NCBI GenBank assembly: GCA_003169845.1
Contig: PNAG01000017.1
Span: 124,001-188,000, forward strand
Origin: Candidatus Dormiibacterota bacterium
GTDB lineage: Bacteria > Chloroflexota > Dormibacteria > Dormibacterales > Dormibacteraceae
Reading direction: 5' to 3'
Length of the DNA stretch: 64,000 bases
The notes beneath the pieces were generated by a model, which worked only from the letters and a program-made list of their open reading frames with translations, was not told the DNA's origin and did not search any database. Both the position numbers and the translations under genes were made by a program. Below, piece by piece: positions 47,974 through 56,405 of this stretch. The number at the start of each line of letters is the position of its first letter. Position 1 is the stretch's first letter.

Positions 47974-48675
47974 CTATGTCGTCTCGCGCAGCTCCGGCCG
48001 GAAGCGATAGCCGACGCCCCAGACCGCCTCGATGCAAACTCCGAGATCGCCCAGCTTGCGACGCAGCCGGACCATCTGCGTGTCGACGGCGCGGTCGAGG
48101 CCGTTGAAATCGGAGCCCCAGAGGCGTTCGAGCAGGAAGTCGCGCGAGAACGTGCGACCCGGGTGGCGAAGCAGCACCTCGAGCAGGTCCATCTCGCGAC
48201 GTGTGAGGTCGAGCGACGACCCCGCGAGCGTGGCCCGATGGCCGGCCAGGTCGACCACTAGCGTGGCGAACGTGATGGGCATTGAGGCGTCCTCGCCGGA
48301 CGATGCGGTGTCGAGCGCGACGCGCCGCAAGAGCGACGCCACCCGCGCGGCGAGCTCGACGATCGAGAACGGCTTGCCGAGATAGTCGTCGGCTCCCACC
48401 TGCAGACCGGTCACGCGGTCCGCCACGTCGCCGCGAGCGGTGAGCATGAGGATCGGCATCAGGTGCTTGCGGCGCAGCTCTTTGCAGACGGTGAGTCCGT
48501 CCAGGCCGGGCAGCATCCAGTCGAGGATCACGAGGTCCGGGCGCGCGCGATCGGCGGTCGCCAGCGCCTCCTGGCCGTCAAAGGCCTGGTCTACGGCGTG
48601 CCCTTCCCTCTCCAGGTGCGACCGGACGAGGTCGGAAAGGGAGGCCTCATCTTCGACAATCAGAATCCGGGCCAT
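47974..48675 (-). CDS. OmpR/PhoB-family response regulator
   Basis: 233 residues from ATG 48675. The open frame extends upstream but only as antisense of the kinase gene. Receiver: ILIVEDEASLSDLV, phospho-acceptor Asp near residue 52 in LVILDWMLPGLDG, MLTARGD and GKPFSIVEL, all intact. The winged helix covers about residues 135-230 (LDLTRREMDLLEVLLRHPGR, VDTQMVRLRRKLGD, WGVGYRFR). The kinase gene lies directly upstream on the same strand and overlaps it by one base (TGATG). The target genes are unknown; the decayed exporter immediately downstream may once have been one. Confidence 0.93.
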   Translation of the reverse strand: MARILIVEDEASLSDLVRSHLEREGHAVDQAFDGQEALATADRARPDLVILDWMLPGLDGLTVCKELRRKHLMPILMLTARGDVADRVTGLQVGADDYLGKPFSIVELAARVASLLRRVALDTASSGEDASMPITFATLVVDLAGHRATLAGSSLDLTRREMDLLEVLLRHPGRTFSRDFLLERLWGSDFNGLDRAVDTQMVRLRRKLGDLGVCIEAVWGVGYRFRPELRETT

Positions 48676-50102
48676 CAGTGCTGGGCGCGGCGCAGGCTGA
48701 TCCAGAACGTGCTGCCCAGCCCCGGTTGGGACGTGGCGGACAGGCTGCCGCCCATCGCCTCGAGCAGCTCGCGTGCGATCGACAGGCCGAGCCCGAACCC
48801 GCCTGTGTTCCGGGCCCGCGAGCTGTCGGCTCGGTAGAACCGCTCGAAGATGTGCTCGAGATCCGACGCCGAGATTCCGGGTCCGGTGTCTGACACCGCG
48901 ATCTGCACGTGATCGGTGCTGCCCTCGGCCAGCCGGACCGACACCACGCCGCCTTCGGGCGTGTAGTTGATCGCGTTGCGCACGAGGTTGGTGAGCACCT
49001 GTGCGAGGCGGTCGCTGTCGCCCACGGCCCATACGCCGGCGGGAAGGTTCTCGACGGTCACGGTGACCATCCGCTCGGCGCGGGCGAGCGGCGCCAGCGC
49101 CAGGCCGACCTGCTGGACGATCGGCGCCAGCTCGATCGCGCGGTTGCTGACCTTCAGCTCGTGTGAGTCAGCGCGGGCCAGCATCAAGAGATCCTCGATG
49201 AGGTCGGCCAGGCGGCGCGTCTCCACCGCCGTGACGCGAAGGCGGCGCTCCGACTCCTCCGCGTCAGGCCGCTCCGCCTCCGGCAGCAGAAGCGAGTCGA
49301 CGTGGGCCTGGATGCTCGCGATGGGGGTCCTCAGCTCGTGCGACACGTTCATGATCAGCTCGCGCCGGCTGCGGTCTGCCGCCTCCGCCTTGCGCCGCGC
49401 CTCCCACACCTGCCGCTGTTCCTCGCCGACGCCCAGCATTTCCGCGGCAAATCGGCCCCACGCCCTGGCCACGGCATTGAGGATGTGCAGCGTGAGCGCG
49501 AGCCCCGCGACTGCGAACACGCCGGGGAAGATCACGTTGCCAATCGCCTGGGGGGTCGGGCCGTCCATGTTGATACGCACCAGCGGGTAGATGATCCCGA
49601 TGAACGCCGCACCCAGGAGACCCCAGGACAGCAGCGACGCGAAGATGCCGAAAGGCAGCTTGAGGAACAGATACACGAGCGATCTCCATGTCGCGGGCTG
49701 GCGCAGGTGGCGGACGAGCATGCGCCACGGCGATACGAGCTCGGCGTCGGGAAGCGAGAGCGGGGGGACGTTGACGCCCAGCAGCCCGATCGCCAGCTCT
49801 CGCTCGAAAAGTGCGAAGCCCCACGCCGCCACGATCGTGGCCAGGAGGATGAGCAGGCCGACGGCGACGATCGAGAGAAAAGCGCCGGAGATCATTCCCG
49901 CCGTCAGCACGAAGAAGTAGGTCAGACCGAGCGGAAACGCGGTCAACAGGTAGAACGCGTTGAGATAGGAGCGCGGCTCGAGGAGCACGTGCAGGAATCG
50001 TTTGACGCGATTCACCGCGAGCGTGGTCGGAACCGGGGTCTCGGGGGTGGCGGCTGTCTCCACAGGCTTCTGTTCCGAGACGGTAGACCAGAGCTGTGTC
50101 AA
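48675..50102 (-). CDS. Membrane sensor histidine kinase
   Basis: 475 residues. The N-terminal about 215 residues form a membrane sensor with four to six helices (AFYLLTAFPLGLTYFFVL, GLLILLATIVAAWGFALFE, FGIFASLLSWGLLGAAFIG), resembling the putative-sensor domain common in high-GC Gram-positive kinases. The kinase core follows: H box MNVSHELRTPIASIQ, X region with LADLIEDLLMLARAD, N box LTNLVRNAINYTPEGG, G1 SDTGPGIS, F box FERFYRADSSRA and G2 GFGLGLSIARELLEA. All motifs are complete. It is the partner of the regulator at 47974-48675. Confidence 0.93.
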   Translation of the reverse strand: MTQLWSTVSEQKPVETAATPETPVPTTLAVNRVKRFLHVLLEPRSYLNAFYLLTAFPLGLTYFFVLTAGMISGAFLSIVAVGLLILLATIVAAWGFALFERELAIGLLGVNVPPLSLPDAELVSPWRMLVRHLRQPATWRSLVYLFLKLPFGIFASLLSWGLLGAAFIGIIYPLVRINMDGPTPQAIGNVIFPGVFAVAGLALTLHILNAVARAWGRFAAEMLGVGEEQRQVWEARRKAEAADRSRRELIMNVSHELRTPIASIQAHVDSLLLPEAERPDAEESERRLRVTAVETRRLADLIEDLLMLARADSHELKVSNRAIELAPIVQQVGLALAPLARAERMVTVTVENLPAGVWAVGDSDRLAQVLTNLVRNAINYTPEGGVVSVRLAEGSTDHVQIAVSDTGPGISASDLEHIFERFYRADSSRARNTGGFGLGLSIARELLEAMGGSLSATSQPGLGSTFWISLRRAQH

Positions 50103-50166
50103 AAGGGTGTCGCGAGAATCGGGCTGCGGGCCCGTCGCCCCAACCGGGGCTCGCGGGAGGCGGCCT

Positions 50167-50172
50167 TATGAT
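50167..50172 (+). promoter_or_regulatory. -10 element TATGAT, leaderless start at 50180
   Basis: TATGAT is followed by 7 bases and the ATG at 50180. This favours the shorter N-terminus MSIAQRRVAIVTGAG for the SDR, which matches the family start. Confidence 0.5.
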
Positions 50173-50179
50173 CGCCGCC

Positions 50180-50950
50180 ATGAGCATCGCGCAGCGACGA
50201 GTCGCCATCGTCACTGGCGCCGGCAGCCCCGAGGGCATCGGTTTTGCGATCGCGCGGCGCTTGCACGCGGCCGGTTTCCACGTTGCCATCGCATCGACCA
50301 CGGATCGGATCCGCGACCGTGCGCGCGAGCTGGATCCGGCTGGACAGCGGGTGTCCGCGTTCGTCGCGGATCTCACCGACGAAGATGCCGTCCGGGAACT
50401 GGTCGACGCTTTCCTGCGGCAGGCTGGGCGGATCGACGTGCTCGTCAACAATGCCGGCATGGCCCAGACGGGAAGGCCGATCGACGACACGACGCTGCAG
50501 CGGTCCTCGTACGCCGCCTGGCAGCGTCAGATCGCGATCACGTTGAACACTGCGTTTCTCATGACGCGCGCGGTGCTGCCCGGAATGGTCGAGCGCAAGT
50601 ACGGGCGGATCATCAACGTGTCGTCGGTCACCGGTCCGCTCGTGAGCACTCGCGGGTCGGCCGCCTACAGCGCGGCCAAGGCGGCCATGGACGGAATGAT
50701 GCGGGCGGTGGCGCTGGAGACCGCGGCCGACGGGATCACGATCAACGCCGTAGCGCCCGGGTGGATCGCAACCGGGTCCTCATCAGAAGCCGAGCTCGTT
50801 GCGTCGCGTCACACGCCGATTGGTCGCGCCGGCACGCCGGACGAGGTCGCCGCCGCCGTGGCCTTCCTGGCGTCGCCCGAAGCCTCCTACATCACCGGGC
50901 AGTCGCTGGTCGTGGACGGCGGCAACATCCTGCAGGAAGACAAGGGGTGA
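50180..50950 (+). CDS. Short-chain dehydrogenase/reductase (FabG-like)
   Basis: 256 residues from ATG 50180. The NAD(P) motif is VTGAGSPEGIGFAIARRL (TGxxxxxGxG, about residues 11-22), then VLVNNAGMAQ. Catalytic Ser is in INVSSVTGP and the Tyr-x-x-x-Lys pair in YSAAKAAMDG. The late segment is INAVAPGWIATGSS, and the end SYITGQSLVVDGGN is standard for the family. The cofactor loop has Ser-Pro-Glu instead of the usual Arg-Gly. The substrate is unknown. It is divergent from the histidine kinase gene. Confidence 0.9.
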   Translation: MSIAQRRVAIVTGAGSPEGIGFAIARRLHAAGFHVAIASTTDRIRDRARELDPAGQRVSAFVADLTDEDAVRELVDAFLRQAGRIDVLVNNAGMAQTGRPIDDTTLQRSSYAAWQRQIAITLNTAFLMTRAVLPGMVERKYGRIINVSSVTGPLVSTRGSAAYSAAKAAMDGMMRAVALETAADGITINAVAPGWIATGSSSEAELVASRHTPIGRAGTPDEVAAAVAFLASPEASYITGQSLVVDGGNILQEDKG

Positions 50951-50967
50951 TTCAAGCTTAAGCCCCT

Positions 50968-51621
50968 CACCCGATGGTGGCTGTTTACGTCCGCTTGGGT
51001 TGTGGCCGGGCACATCAGCGCCATGTTGTGGAACGGGGTCATGAGCACGTCGCGGTTGGCCAGGTAGACGTGCAGAAAATCGTCGAGCTCCGGGTCTGAT
51101 GCGGCATTCGAATCGCCGCCGTTCGACGGCGCCGGGTTGCTGAAGTCCATGGCTTCGAATGCCGCATCCGTCAGGACGTGCTCGAGGGTGGCCCGCATCG
51201 CGGCCACCGAGAGGGCGTTTCCGGCGAGGGTGCCGCCCACGTCGATCAGGTCGAGGTCTGTTCGGCCGGAGACCTTATCGGCCACCTCCTCGGATAGGCC
51301 ATACGCGCCGGTGGGGATGCCTCCGGCGATCGCCTTGCCGATCGTGAGCATGTCCGGGGCCAGGTCCCAGGCTTTCGTGCACCCGCCAGGTCCGGCGGAG
51401 AAGGTGTGCGTCTCGCATCGCGCCGGTGTCGCCCAGGCAGAAGTCTGTGAGGTCGTGGCCGTCCACGTCCTCGACGTGGGCTCCACCGGCCCTGGCGAGG
51501 TAGAGCGGGAACCCGCCGGCGCTCTGGCCGATTGGTACGCAGCGAGCGAGCGGGGGTTGCGCTCCCGGTACGCGTGCCGCTCGCGGTCCATGAGCTTCGA
51601 GAGCCGGCCGCCGTCGATCAT
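50968..51621 (-). pseudogene. Decayed class-III aminotransferase (glutamate-1-semialdehyde aminotransferase-like)
   Basis: Pieces in different frames line up with one aminotransferase. ATG 51621 reads MIDGGRLSKLMDRERHAY, and after a shift GGFPLYLARAGGAHVEDVDG and LTDFCLGDTGAM. Then comes a long gap in the homology and a jump back: DMLTIGKAIAGGIPTGAYG with the PLP lysine, followed by IDVGGTLAGNALSVAAMRAT and finally YLANRDVLMTPFHNMALM. At least two frameshifts and one internal deletion (active-site N-terminal half) make it non-functional. It ends beside the SDR stop. Confidence 0.75.
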
Positions 51622-51646
51622 GCAACCGCGAGGATAGCGCCTGGTG

Positions 51647-51880
51647 CTACTCGTCCCTTCGGTCGTCTCCGCGGTCGTCTCCGCGGTCGTCGCTGACCTT
51701 GATGAGGATCGTGTGGGCCTTCTCGACATTCCCGACGCCATCGACCGACCAGTACGTGATCACGTAATCCCCGGGGGCCAGCTTGAGCGGACCCGCCCGG
51801 AACACCAGCGCCCCGTTCAAAACGTCCTTCCGTCCAGGTGCGCCGGGCGCTGACCACGCCCCCTGAAAACCTGTCGGCAA
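51647..51880 (-). pseudogene. Fragment of a secreted Ig-like (OmpL47-type) domain
   Basis: 77 codons are open. The segment LAPGDYVITYWSVDGVGNVE with KAHTILIKV is the last strands of an OmpL47-like beta-sandwich repeat found in large surface proteins. There is no signal peptide and no upstream partner. The tail (DDRGDDRGDDRRDE) is encoded by 12-bp repeats at 51661-51691. It is probably a remnant. The remaining sequence 51881-52010 holds only a hairpin. Confidence 0.5.
51661..51691. repeat. 12-bp tandem repeat (about 2.6 copies)
   Basis: GGTCGTCTCCGC occurs at 51661-51672 and 51673-51684, with a partial third copy to 51691. It encodes the Asp-Arg-Gly-Asp tail of the minus-strand fragment and probably arose by slippage. 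Confidence 0.7.
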
Positions 51881-51900
51881 ATCATGACCGAAACCAACCC

Positions 51901-51934
51901 GGGGGAGTGCATCTATGCGGAAAAATGCACCCCC
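51901..51934. other. Long hairpin in non-coding DNA beside tRNA-Tyr
   Basis: GTGCAT (51907-51912) pairs with ATGCAC (51925-51930), and the flanking GGGG and CCCC extend it below one bulged A. The loop is 12 bases. It is not linked to any gene end nearby and has no T-run. Confidence 0.45.
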
Positions 51935-52010
51935 TCATCGGCCTGCATATAGAAGGAAGGAGCCATCAGCGCCAGCGCCTGGATGATTCGAGCTGGGGGG
52001 ATGGTGGTGG

Positions 52011-52093
52011 TGGTGGGCCGGGCAGGATTTGAACCTGCAAAGCTTTCGCGGGTGGTTTACAGCCACTTGAGCTCGCCAATGCCCAGCCGACCC
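52011..52093 (-). tRNA. tRNA-Tyr (anticodon GTA), CCA encoded
   Basis: On the minus strand the acceptor GGGTCGG pairs with CCGGCCC (one G-U). The D stem is GGGC/GCTC with an 8-base loop and the anticodon loop is CTGTAAA (anticodon GTA). A 12-base class II variable arm is present, as expected for bacterial tRNA-Tyr. The T arm is GCAGG-TTCAAAT-CCTGC. Discriminator A is followed by an encoded CCA (52013-52011). The outermost anticodon-stem pair is an A-C mismatch. A -10-like TACGAT (52120-52115) lies 21 bases upstream of the 5' end. Confidence 0.93.
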
Positions 52094-52145
52094 AGCCGAA
52101 GCGACGTGACGGCTATCGTACCCGCTCCGCCAGAGCGCCCGACGG

Positions 52146-52151
52146 CATAAT
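52146..52151 (+). promoter_or_regulatory. -10 element CATAAT, leaderless start at 52158
   Basis: CATAAT is followed by 6 bases and the GTG of the MFS transporter gene. No ribosome-binding site is present. Confidence 0.5.
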
Positions 52152-52157
52152 GCCCCC

Positions 52158-53444
52158 GTGGCCCGGGGCTATGCGCGATACGTCCTCGTGGTCATGGTCG
52201 GCATCAACTTCCTTAACTACATGGACCGGTACGTGGGGGCCGCCGCCTCGCCGCTGATCCAGAAAGAGTTCCACCTCAGCGACTCCCAGGTCGGACTTCT
52301 GGGCTCGGCCTTCCTCCTCGTGTACGCCGTGGCCGCCGTGCCCTTCGGCTACTGGGCGGACCGCGGCGTCCGGAAAACGGTGGTCGCGGCCGGCGTCGCC
52401 GTCTGGAGCGTGGCCACACTGTTCACCGGATTTGCCCGGAGTTTCGCCCAGCTCTTCCTGAGCCGCGCCGTCCTGGGGATTGGCGAGGCCGGCTATTACC
52501 CCGCAGGCACTTCGCTCCTGTCCGACTACTTCCCCAAGGAGCAGCGAGGCCGTGTGATGTCGATCTGGGGCGCGGGCAGCACCTTCGGCATCGCGGTCGG
52601 ATTCGCCGGCGGCGGATTCGTCGCCGACAAGTTCGGCTGGCGCAGCGCCTTCTTCTTCGCCGCGGTGCCTGGAATCCTTTTCGCGCTGCTGGCCTTCGGG
52701 ATGCGCGAGCCGCTCCGGGGAAGCGCCGAGAGCATCGGCCGCGCCGTGGAGAGGATGCACGATGCGAGCCTCCGCAACTTCCTCGACCTCTTGCGGATTC
52801 GCACCCTCCGGGCGACGATCCTCTCGCAGACCCTGCTCTACTTCGTCCTCGCCTCCAACGCGTTCTGGCTTCCTATCCTCCTCACCCGCCGTTTCAACCT
52901 GTCGGTCAGCAAGGCGGGACTCCTGGCCGGCGTCGTGCTGGTCGCGGGCGGTCTGATCGGGACGCTGGCCGGGGGCTGGATTGCCGACCACCGCGCCAGG
53001 ACCAACCCCGCCGCGCATCTCGAGGTCGGGATCGTGGGGTTTCTGCTCGGCGCGGTCTTCATCTCAGTCGCGCTGGTCGCTCCGCTGAACGTGGGGCCGA
53101 TCCCCGTGTTCGTGCCGGCCTTCGTGATCGCGGTCGTGTGCCTGTACCTCTACTCCGGCCCGTTCACTGCCGTGGCGCAAAACGTCGTTTCGCCCGGCCT
53201 GCGCGCGAGCGCCGTGACCATGCTGCTCTTCGTCTCCCACGTCTTCGGCGACTCGCACTCGACGTATGACGTGGGTGTGATCTCCCAGCATGTCGGCAGC
53301 CTTCAGACCGCGCTTTTGATCACCTCACCCACACTTCTCGTCGTGGCCGCGATCATCGCGGCGACGGGCCTGCGAACGGTGCACAGCGATGTGCAGGCCA
53401 TGGAGCACGAATGGGCGGCGCGAGCCACCACGCCGGTCGTCTAG
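52158..53444 (+). CDS. Major facilitator superfamily transporter
   Basis: 428 residues with twelve predicted membrane helices in two groups separated by a cytoplasmic loop (MREPLRGSAESIGRAVERMH). The N-terminal half contains GINFLNYMDRYVGAAASPL and the MFS motif A region FGYWADRGVRKTVV (GxLaDrxGrkxxl type), then GIGEAGYYPAGTSLLSDYF. The resemblance is to the anion/organic-acid and spinster-like groups; the substrate cannot be read from sequence. The stop overlaps that of the convergent LysM gene by four bases. Confidence 0.9.
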   Translation: MARGYARYVLVVMVGINFLNYMDRYVGAAASPLIQKEFHLSDSQVGLLGSAFLLVYAVAAVPFGYWADRGVRKTVVAAGVAVWSVATLFTGFARSFAQLFLSRAVLGIGEAGYYPAGTSLLSDYFPKEQRGRVMSIWGAGSTFGIAVGFAGGGFVADKFGWRSAFFFAAVPGILFALLAFGMREPLRGSAESIGRAVERMHDASLRNFLDLLRIRTLRATILSQTLLYFVLASNAFWLPILLTRRFNLSVSKAGLLAGVVLVAGGLIGTLAGGWIADHRARTNPAAHLEVGIVGFLLGAVFISVALVAPLNVGPIPVFVPAFVIAVVCLYLYSGPFTAVAQNVVSPGLRASAVTMLLFVSHVFGDSHSTYDVGVISQHVGSLQTALLITSPTLLVVAAIIAATGLRTVHSDVQAMEHEWAARATTPVV

Positions 53445-54397
53445 TAGATGAACCCCACGAGCTTGCCGCCCAGCTGGCCGGGCTTGATGGTCCGCTCATC
53501 GATCACGTCGAACGCGATCCAGTTCATCTCCGAGACCACCCACGAGCCGTCCGGATTGACAGCCTCGACGTAGGCCACGTGGCCGGCCCAGCTCTCCCAG
53601 GTCACCATGATCGCGCCGACCTTCGGCGTCGGTCCGACCGGGTAGCCCTGCGCTGAGGCGTTGGCGTACCAGTAGCCGGCGTCGCCGCGCCACGTCACGT
53701 TGCGCTTGGTCGCGACGTACCAGGTGCACCAGCCGGCCGGGAAGCCGGTGGCGGGGTACGATCCGAGACAGCATCCGACGACGTGAGCGCTGAACCCCCC
53801 TCCGGTTCCGGAGCGAGCGAGGATCTGGTACAGGGCCGGTGGGGGTGGGAACGCTCCGCCGACGCCGCCCGGGATCACCAGCACGGTGCCGGAGGTCAGT
53901 TGGGTGCTGCGCAGACGGTTGAAGTCGATGATGGTTTGGGGGTCCACCTGGTACTTCGCGCCCAGGTTATCGAACGTGTCGCTTGCCTTGGTCGTGACCA
54001 CGATGCCGGGAACCGGCGGGACGATCAACTGCTGACCGGTGGCGACCGAGTCGCTCGCGATCAGGTTTGTGTTCGACCAGCGGATCTGGCTCACGGTCAC
54101 GCCGTACTTGGCGGCGATCGTGGTCAGGCTCTCACCCGGCGCGACCGCGTACGCGATGGGCGAGCGGTTGATGGGAACCGAGGTCGGGATCGATACGGGC
54201 TTGATGATCGTGCTGTAGCGGCCCAGCGAGACGTCTCCGACAGTGCCTCCCTCGCTTACGACCACCGCTTCAGCGTTCACGGCACCAAGCCGGGCGGTCA
54301 GATACGTGGGGAAGTGCCGGTCCATCGTGGCATAGCTCGAGATCGCGACCGCCACTGCGAGCACGACGGCATGCGTCAAATAACGATGAACTCGCAA
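53441..54397 (-). CDS. Secreted LysM-CHAP cell-wall hydrolase
   Basis: 318 residues from TTG 54397, preceded by GGGG at ribosome-binding distance; no other in-frame start precedes the signal segment (AVVLAVAVAISSYA). LysM 1 is about residues 82-126 (YAVAPGESLTTIAAKYGVTV) and LysM 2 about 132-177 (TKASDTFDNLGAKYQVDPQT). A Pro-rich linker follows, then a CHAP domain from about 205 with catalytic Cys in GWCTWYVATKR, His in GHVAYVEAV and Asn in SEMNWIAFD. This is the domain set of peptidoglycan amidases/endopeptidases involved in wall remodelling or resuscitation. Confidence 0.88.
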   Translation of the reverse strand: MRVHRYLTHAVVLAVAVAISSYATMDRHFPTYLTARLGAVNAEAVVVSEGGTVGDVSLGRYSTIIKPVSIPTSVPINRSPIAYAVAPGESLTTIAAKYGVTVSQIRWSNTNLIASDSVATGQQLIVPPVPGIVVTTKASDTFDNLGAKYQVDPQTIIDFNRLRSTQLTSGTVLVIPGGVGGAFPPPPALYQILARSGTGGGFSAHVVGCCLGSYPATGFPAGWCTWYVATKRNVTWRGDAGYWYANASAQGYPVGPTPKVGAIMVTWESWAGHVAYVEAVNPDGSWVVSEMNWIAFDVIDERTIKPGQLGGKLVGFIY

Positions 54398-54457
54398 TTC
54401 CTACCCCTAAGAGTGCGAACCCGCCCCGGATTGGGCGACTCCCCTGAGACGGCCGCC

Positions 54458-54487
54458 ACCGTACCAGAAGTCCGGCGAGGGCGTCAA
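54458..54487 (-). promoter_or_regulatory. Promoter of the LysM-CHAP gene
   Basis: On the minus strand TTGACG (54487-54482) and TACGGT (54463-54458) are separated by 18 bases. The predicted transcription start near 54451 gives a leader of about 54 bases. The 329-base gap 54398-54726 otherwise holds the repeat listed next and the poorly defined promoter of the plus-strand gene. Confidence 0.5.
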
Positions 54488-54500
54488 CCCTTTAGCCGCG

Positions 54501-54577
54501 GGCACCGGGCGCCAGAGCAGCCCAGACGCGCCGGGGTCGCCGAACTCGATCCGAATACGGGGTGCCGGGCGCCAAAG
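54501..54577. repeat. Imperfect 17-bp direct repeat with 60-bp period
   Basis: GGCACCGGGCGCCAGAG (54501-54517) and GGTGCCGGGCGCCAAAG (54561-54577) agree at 14 of 17 positions, and each has a palindromic core. They lie upstream of both divergent genes, so paired regulator binding on one DNA face is possible. Confidence 0.4.
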
Positions 54578-54726
54578 GCCCCGCCGGCGAACAGTAGTTC
54601 GTGCGGTCAGGCGCTGGCGGACGCGACTCAGGAGGCGGTACACAAGAAGGTAGAACGGTGAACGCGCCCCGTACTTGCCTTTCAGAGGGCGGGAGGCGGG
54701 ATAAGGGATATTAAGAGACGCGCGCA

Positions 54727-55671
54727 ATGACAGCACTTCACACACCGGTCTGCGACTTCCTCGGAATCGACGTTCCCATCGTCCAGGCGGGGATGTCGAC
54801 CTACACGACCCCACAGCTCGTGGCCGCTGTGAGCAATGCCGGCGGCCTGGGCATCATCGGCGGGTTAGGCCGCACGCCCGATGAGCTGCGGAGCGAGATC
54901 CGGCAGGTCCGCGAGCTGACCTCGCGACCGTTCGGCGTCAACCACGTCATGTGCCGGCTCGACCCGGCGGCCTTCCAGGTGACGCTCGCCCAGCGCGTTC
55001 CCGTGCTGTCGCTGGCGTGGGGCCGCTCGGAGGAGCTCACATATCAGGCACACGAGGCGGGCATGAAGGTGATCCATATGGTTGCCACCCCTGAAGAGGC
55101 CGGCCTGGTCGCCAGCGATGGAGCCGACGTCATCGTCGCGCAGGGCACTGAGGGTGGCGGGCACGTCGGGATGATGTCGACCCTGCCGCTGGTCCCCCTG
55201 GTGGTCGACGTGGTCGGCAGGGTACCGGTCCTTGCCGCGGGCGGAATCGCCGATGGACGGGGGCTCGCGGCGGTCCTGATGCTCGGCGCCCAGGGCGCCC
55301 TCATCGGCACCCGGTTCCTCGCCACTCCCGAGGCACGCGGAAGAGGCCATTCCAAGGACGTGATCCTCAACGCATTGGGCAGCCAGACTCTGGCGAGCAG
55401 CTTCTACGACGACGTGATGAAGCAGGCCTGGCCCGGAGCGATCGTGCGCACCGTCCGGCACCCGCTGATCGAACAGTGGGCCGAGCGCCAGCAGGAGTGG
55501 GCAGATGCCGCGGACCAGCTGCGGCCGTCACTCGAGGCGGCGGTGGCCGCCGGCGACCTCGTTCTCGCCGGCGAGTCCTCCGGTCTCGTCCACGACATCG
55601 TGCCGGCCGGCGAGCTCGTGAGCCGGATCGCTCACCAGGCCAAGGAGCTGCTGGCGAAGGCCGGGGACTAG
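54727..55671 (+). CDS. Nitronate monooxygenase-family flavoprotein (FabK-like TIM barrel)
   Basis: 314 residues. TIM-barrel FMN enzyme: FLGIDVPIVQAGMSTYTTPQ, then AVSNAGGLGIIGGLG, VIVAQGTEGGGHVGM with the conserved GxxxGGH segment, VLAAGGIADGRGLAAVLMLGA and IGTRFLATPEA. These are shared by 2-nitropropane dioxygenase (nitronate monooxygenase) and FabK enoyl reductases; the HVG motif favours the former. A TATTAA is at 54709-54714. The stop overlaps the convergent FabG-like gene (CTAG). Confidence 0.87.
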   Translation: MTALHTPVCDFLGIDVPIVQAGMSTYTTPQLVAAVSNAGGLGIIGGLGRTPDELRSEIRQVRELTSRPFGVNHVMCRLDPAAFQVTLAQRVPVLSLAWGRSEELTYQAHEAGMKVIHMVATPEEAGLVASDGADVIVAQGTEGGGHVGMMSTLPLVPLVVDVVGRVPVLAAGGIADGRGLAAVLMLGAQGALIGTRFLATPEARGRGHSKDVILNALGSQTLASSFYDDVMKQAWPGAIVRTVRHPLIEQWAERQQEWADAADQLRPSLEAAVAAGDLVLAGESSGLVHDIVPAGELVSRIAHQAKELLAKAGD

Positions 55672-56405
55672 GGCCCGCCGCGGACGTAGATCGTCTGGCC
55701 GGAAACGAAGCCCGCCTCGTCGCTGCACAGGAACGCTATGACCGAAGCGATGTCCTCAGGCTGTCCTACGCGCCGGAGCGCGATCTGCGATGCCGCGCCG
55801 ATCTTGAACGCCTCGAAGTCCATGCCCAGGCGCTCGGCGGTGGCCCGCGTCATGCGGGTCTCGACAAACCCGGGGGCCACCGAGTTGACGTTGATATTGA
55901 ACGGCCCGAGCTCGATGGCCAGCGTGCGCGCCATGCCCTGCAGGCCCGCTTTCGCGGCCGAGTAGTTGGCCTGCCCGCGATTCCCCAGCGCCGAGGTGGA
56001 CGAAAGAAAAACCATCTTTCCGTACTTCTGCTCGACCATGTGCTTCTGCACCGCCCTCGCGCAGAGGAACGTTCCCTTCAGGTGCGTATCGATGACAGCG
56101 TCCCAGTCTTCGTCCGTCATCTTGTAGAGCAGGTTGTCGCGCGTGATGCCCGCACAGGCGACCAGGATGTCGAGCCGCCCCAGCTCCTTCACTGTCCGCT
56201 CGACCATGGCCTCGACCTGGCCTCGGTCGGTGACGTCGCACGCGATCGCGATTCCGTGAATCGGCCCGGCCACGTCCGCCGCGGGTGCAGCGTCCATGTC
56301 GGACACCGCCACCTTCGCGCCGTCGGCCGCCAGCAGCCGGGCGGTCGCGGCGCCGATCCCGCGGCCGCCGCCGGTGACGAGCGCGACCTTGCCCTGAAAC
56401 CTCAT
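55668..56405 (-). CDS. 3-oxoacyl-ACP reductase-like SDR
   Basis: 245 residues from ATG 56405, which overlaps the gamma-glutamyltransferase stop (ATGA). The NADP motif is VALVTGGGRGIGAATARLL, then ILVACAGITRDNLLYKM with CAG in place of the usual NAG. Catalytic Ser is in VFLSSTSALG and Tyr/Lys in NYSAAKAGLQG. The tail GFVSGQTIYVRGGP is family-like. The close FabG similarity (GITRDNLL, MVEQKYGKM) suggests beta-ketoacyl reduction or a related role. Confidence 0.9.
   Translation of the reverse strand: MRFQGKVALVTGGGRGIGAATARLLAADGAKVAVSDMDAAPAADVAGPIHGIAIACDVTDRGQVEAMVERTVKELGRLDILVACAGITRDNLLYKMTDEDWDAVIDTHLKGTFLCARAVQKHMVEQKYGKMVFLSSTSALGNRGQANYSAAKAGLQGMARTLAIELGPFNINVNSVAPGFVETRMTRATAERLGMDFEAFKIGAASQIALRRVGQPEDIASVIAFLCSDEAGFVSGQTIYVRGGP

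Noticed and set aside
54398..54660. Cyclic di-AMP (ydaO-type) riboswitch upstream of the LysM-CHAP gene
   Set aside because: Such riboswitches often precede wall hydrolase genes, so I looked for the conserved ydaO blocks. They are not recognisable, and the best promoter leaves a leader of only about 54 bases.
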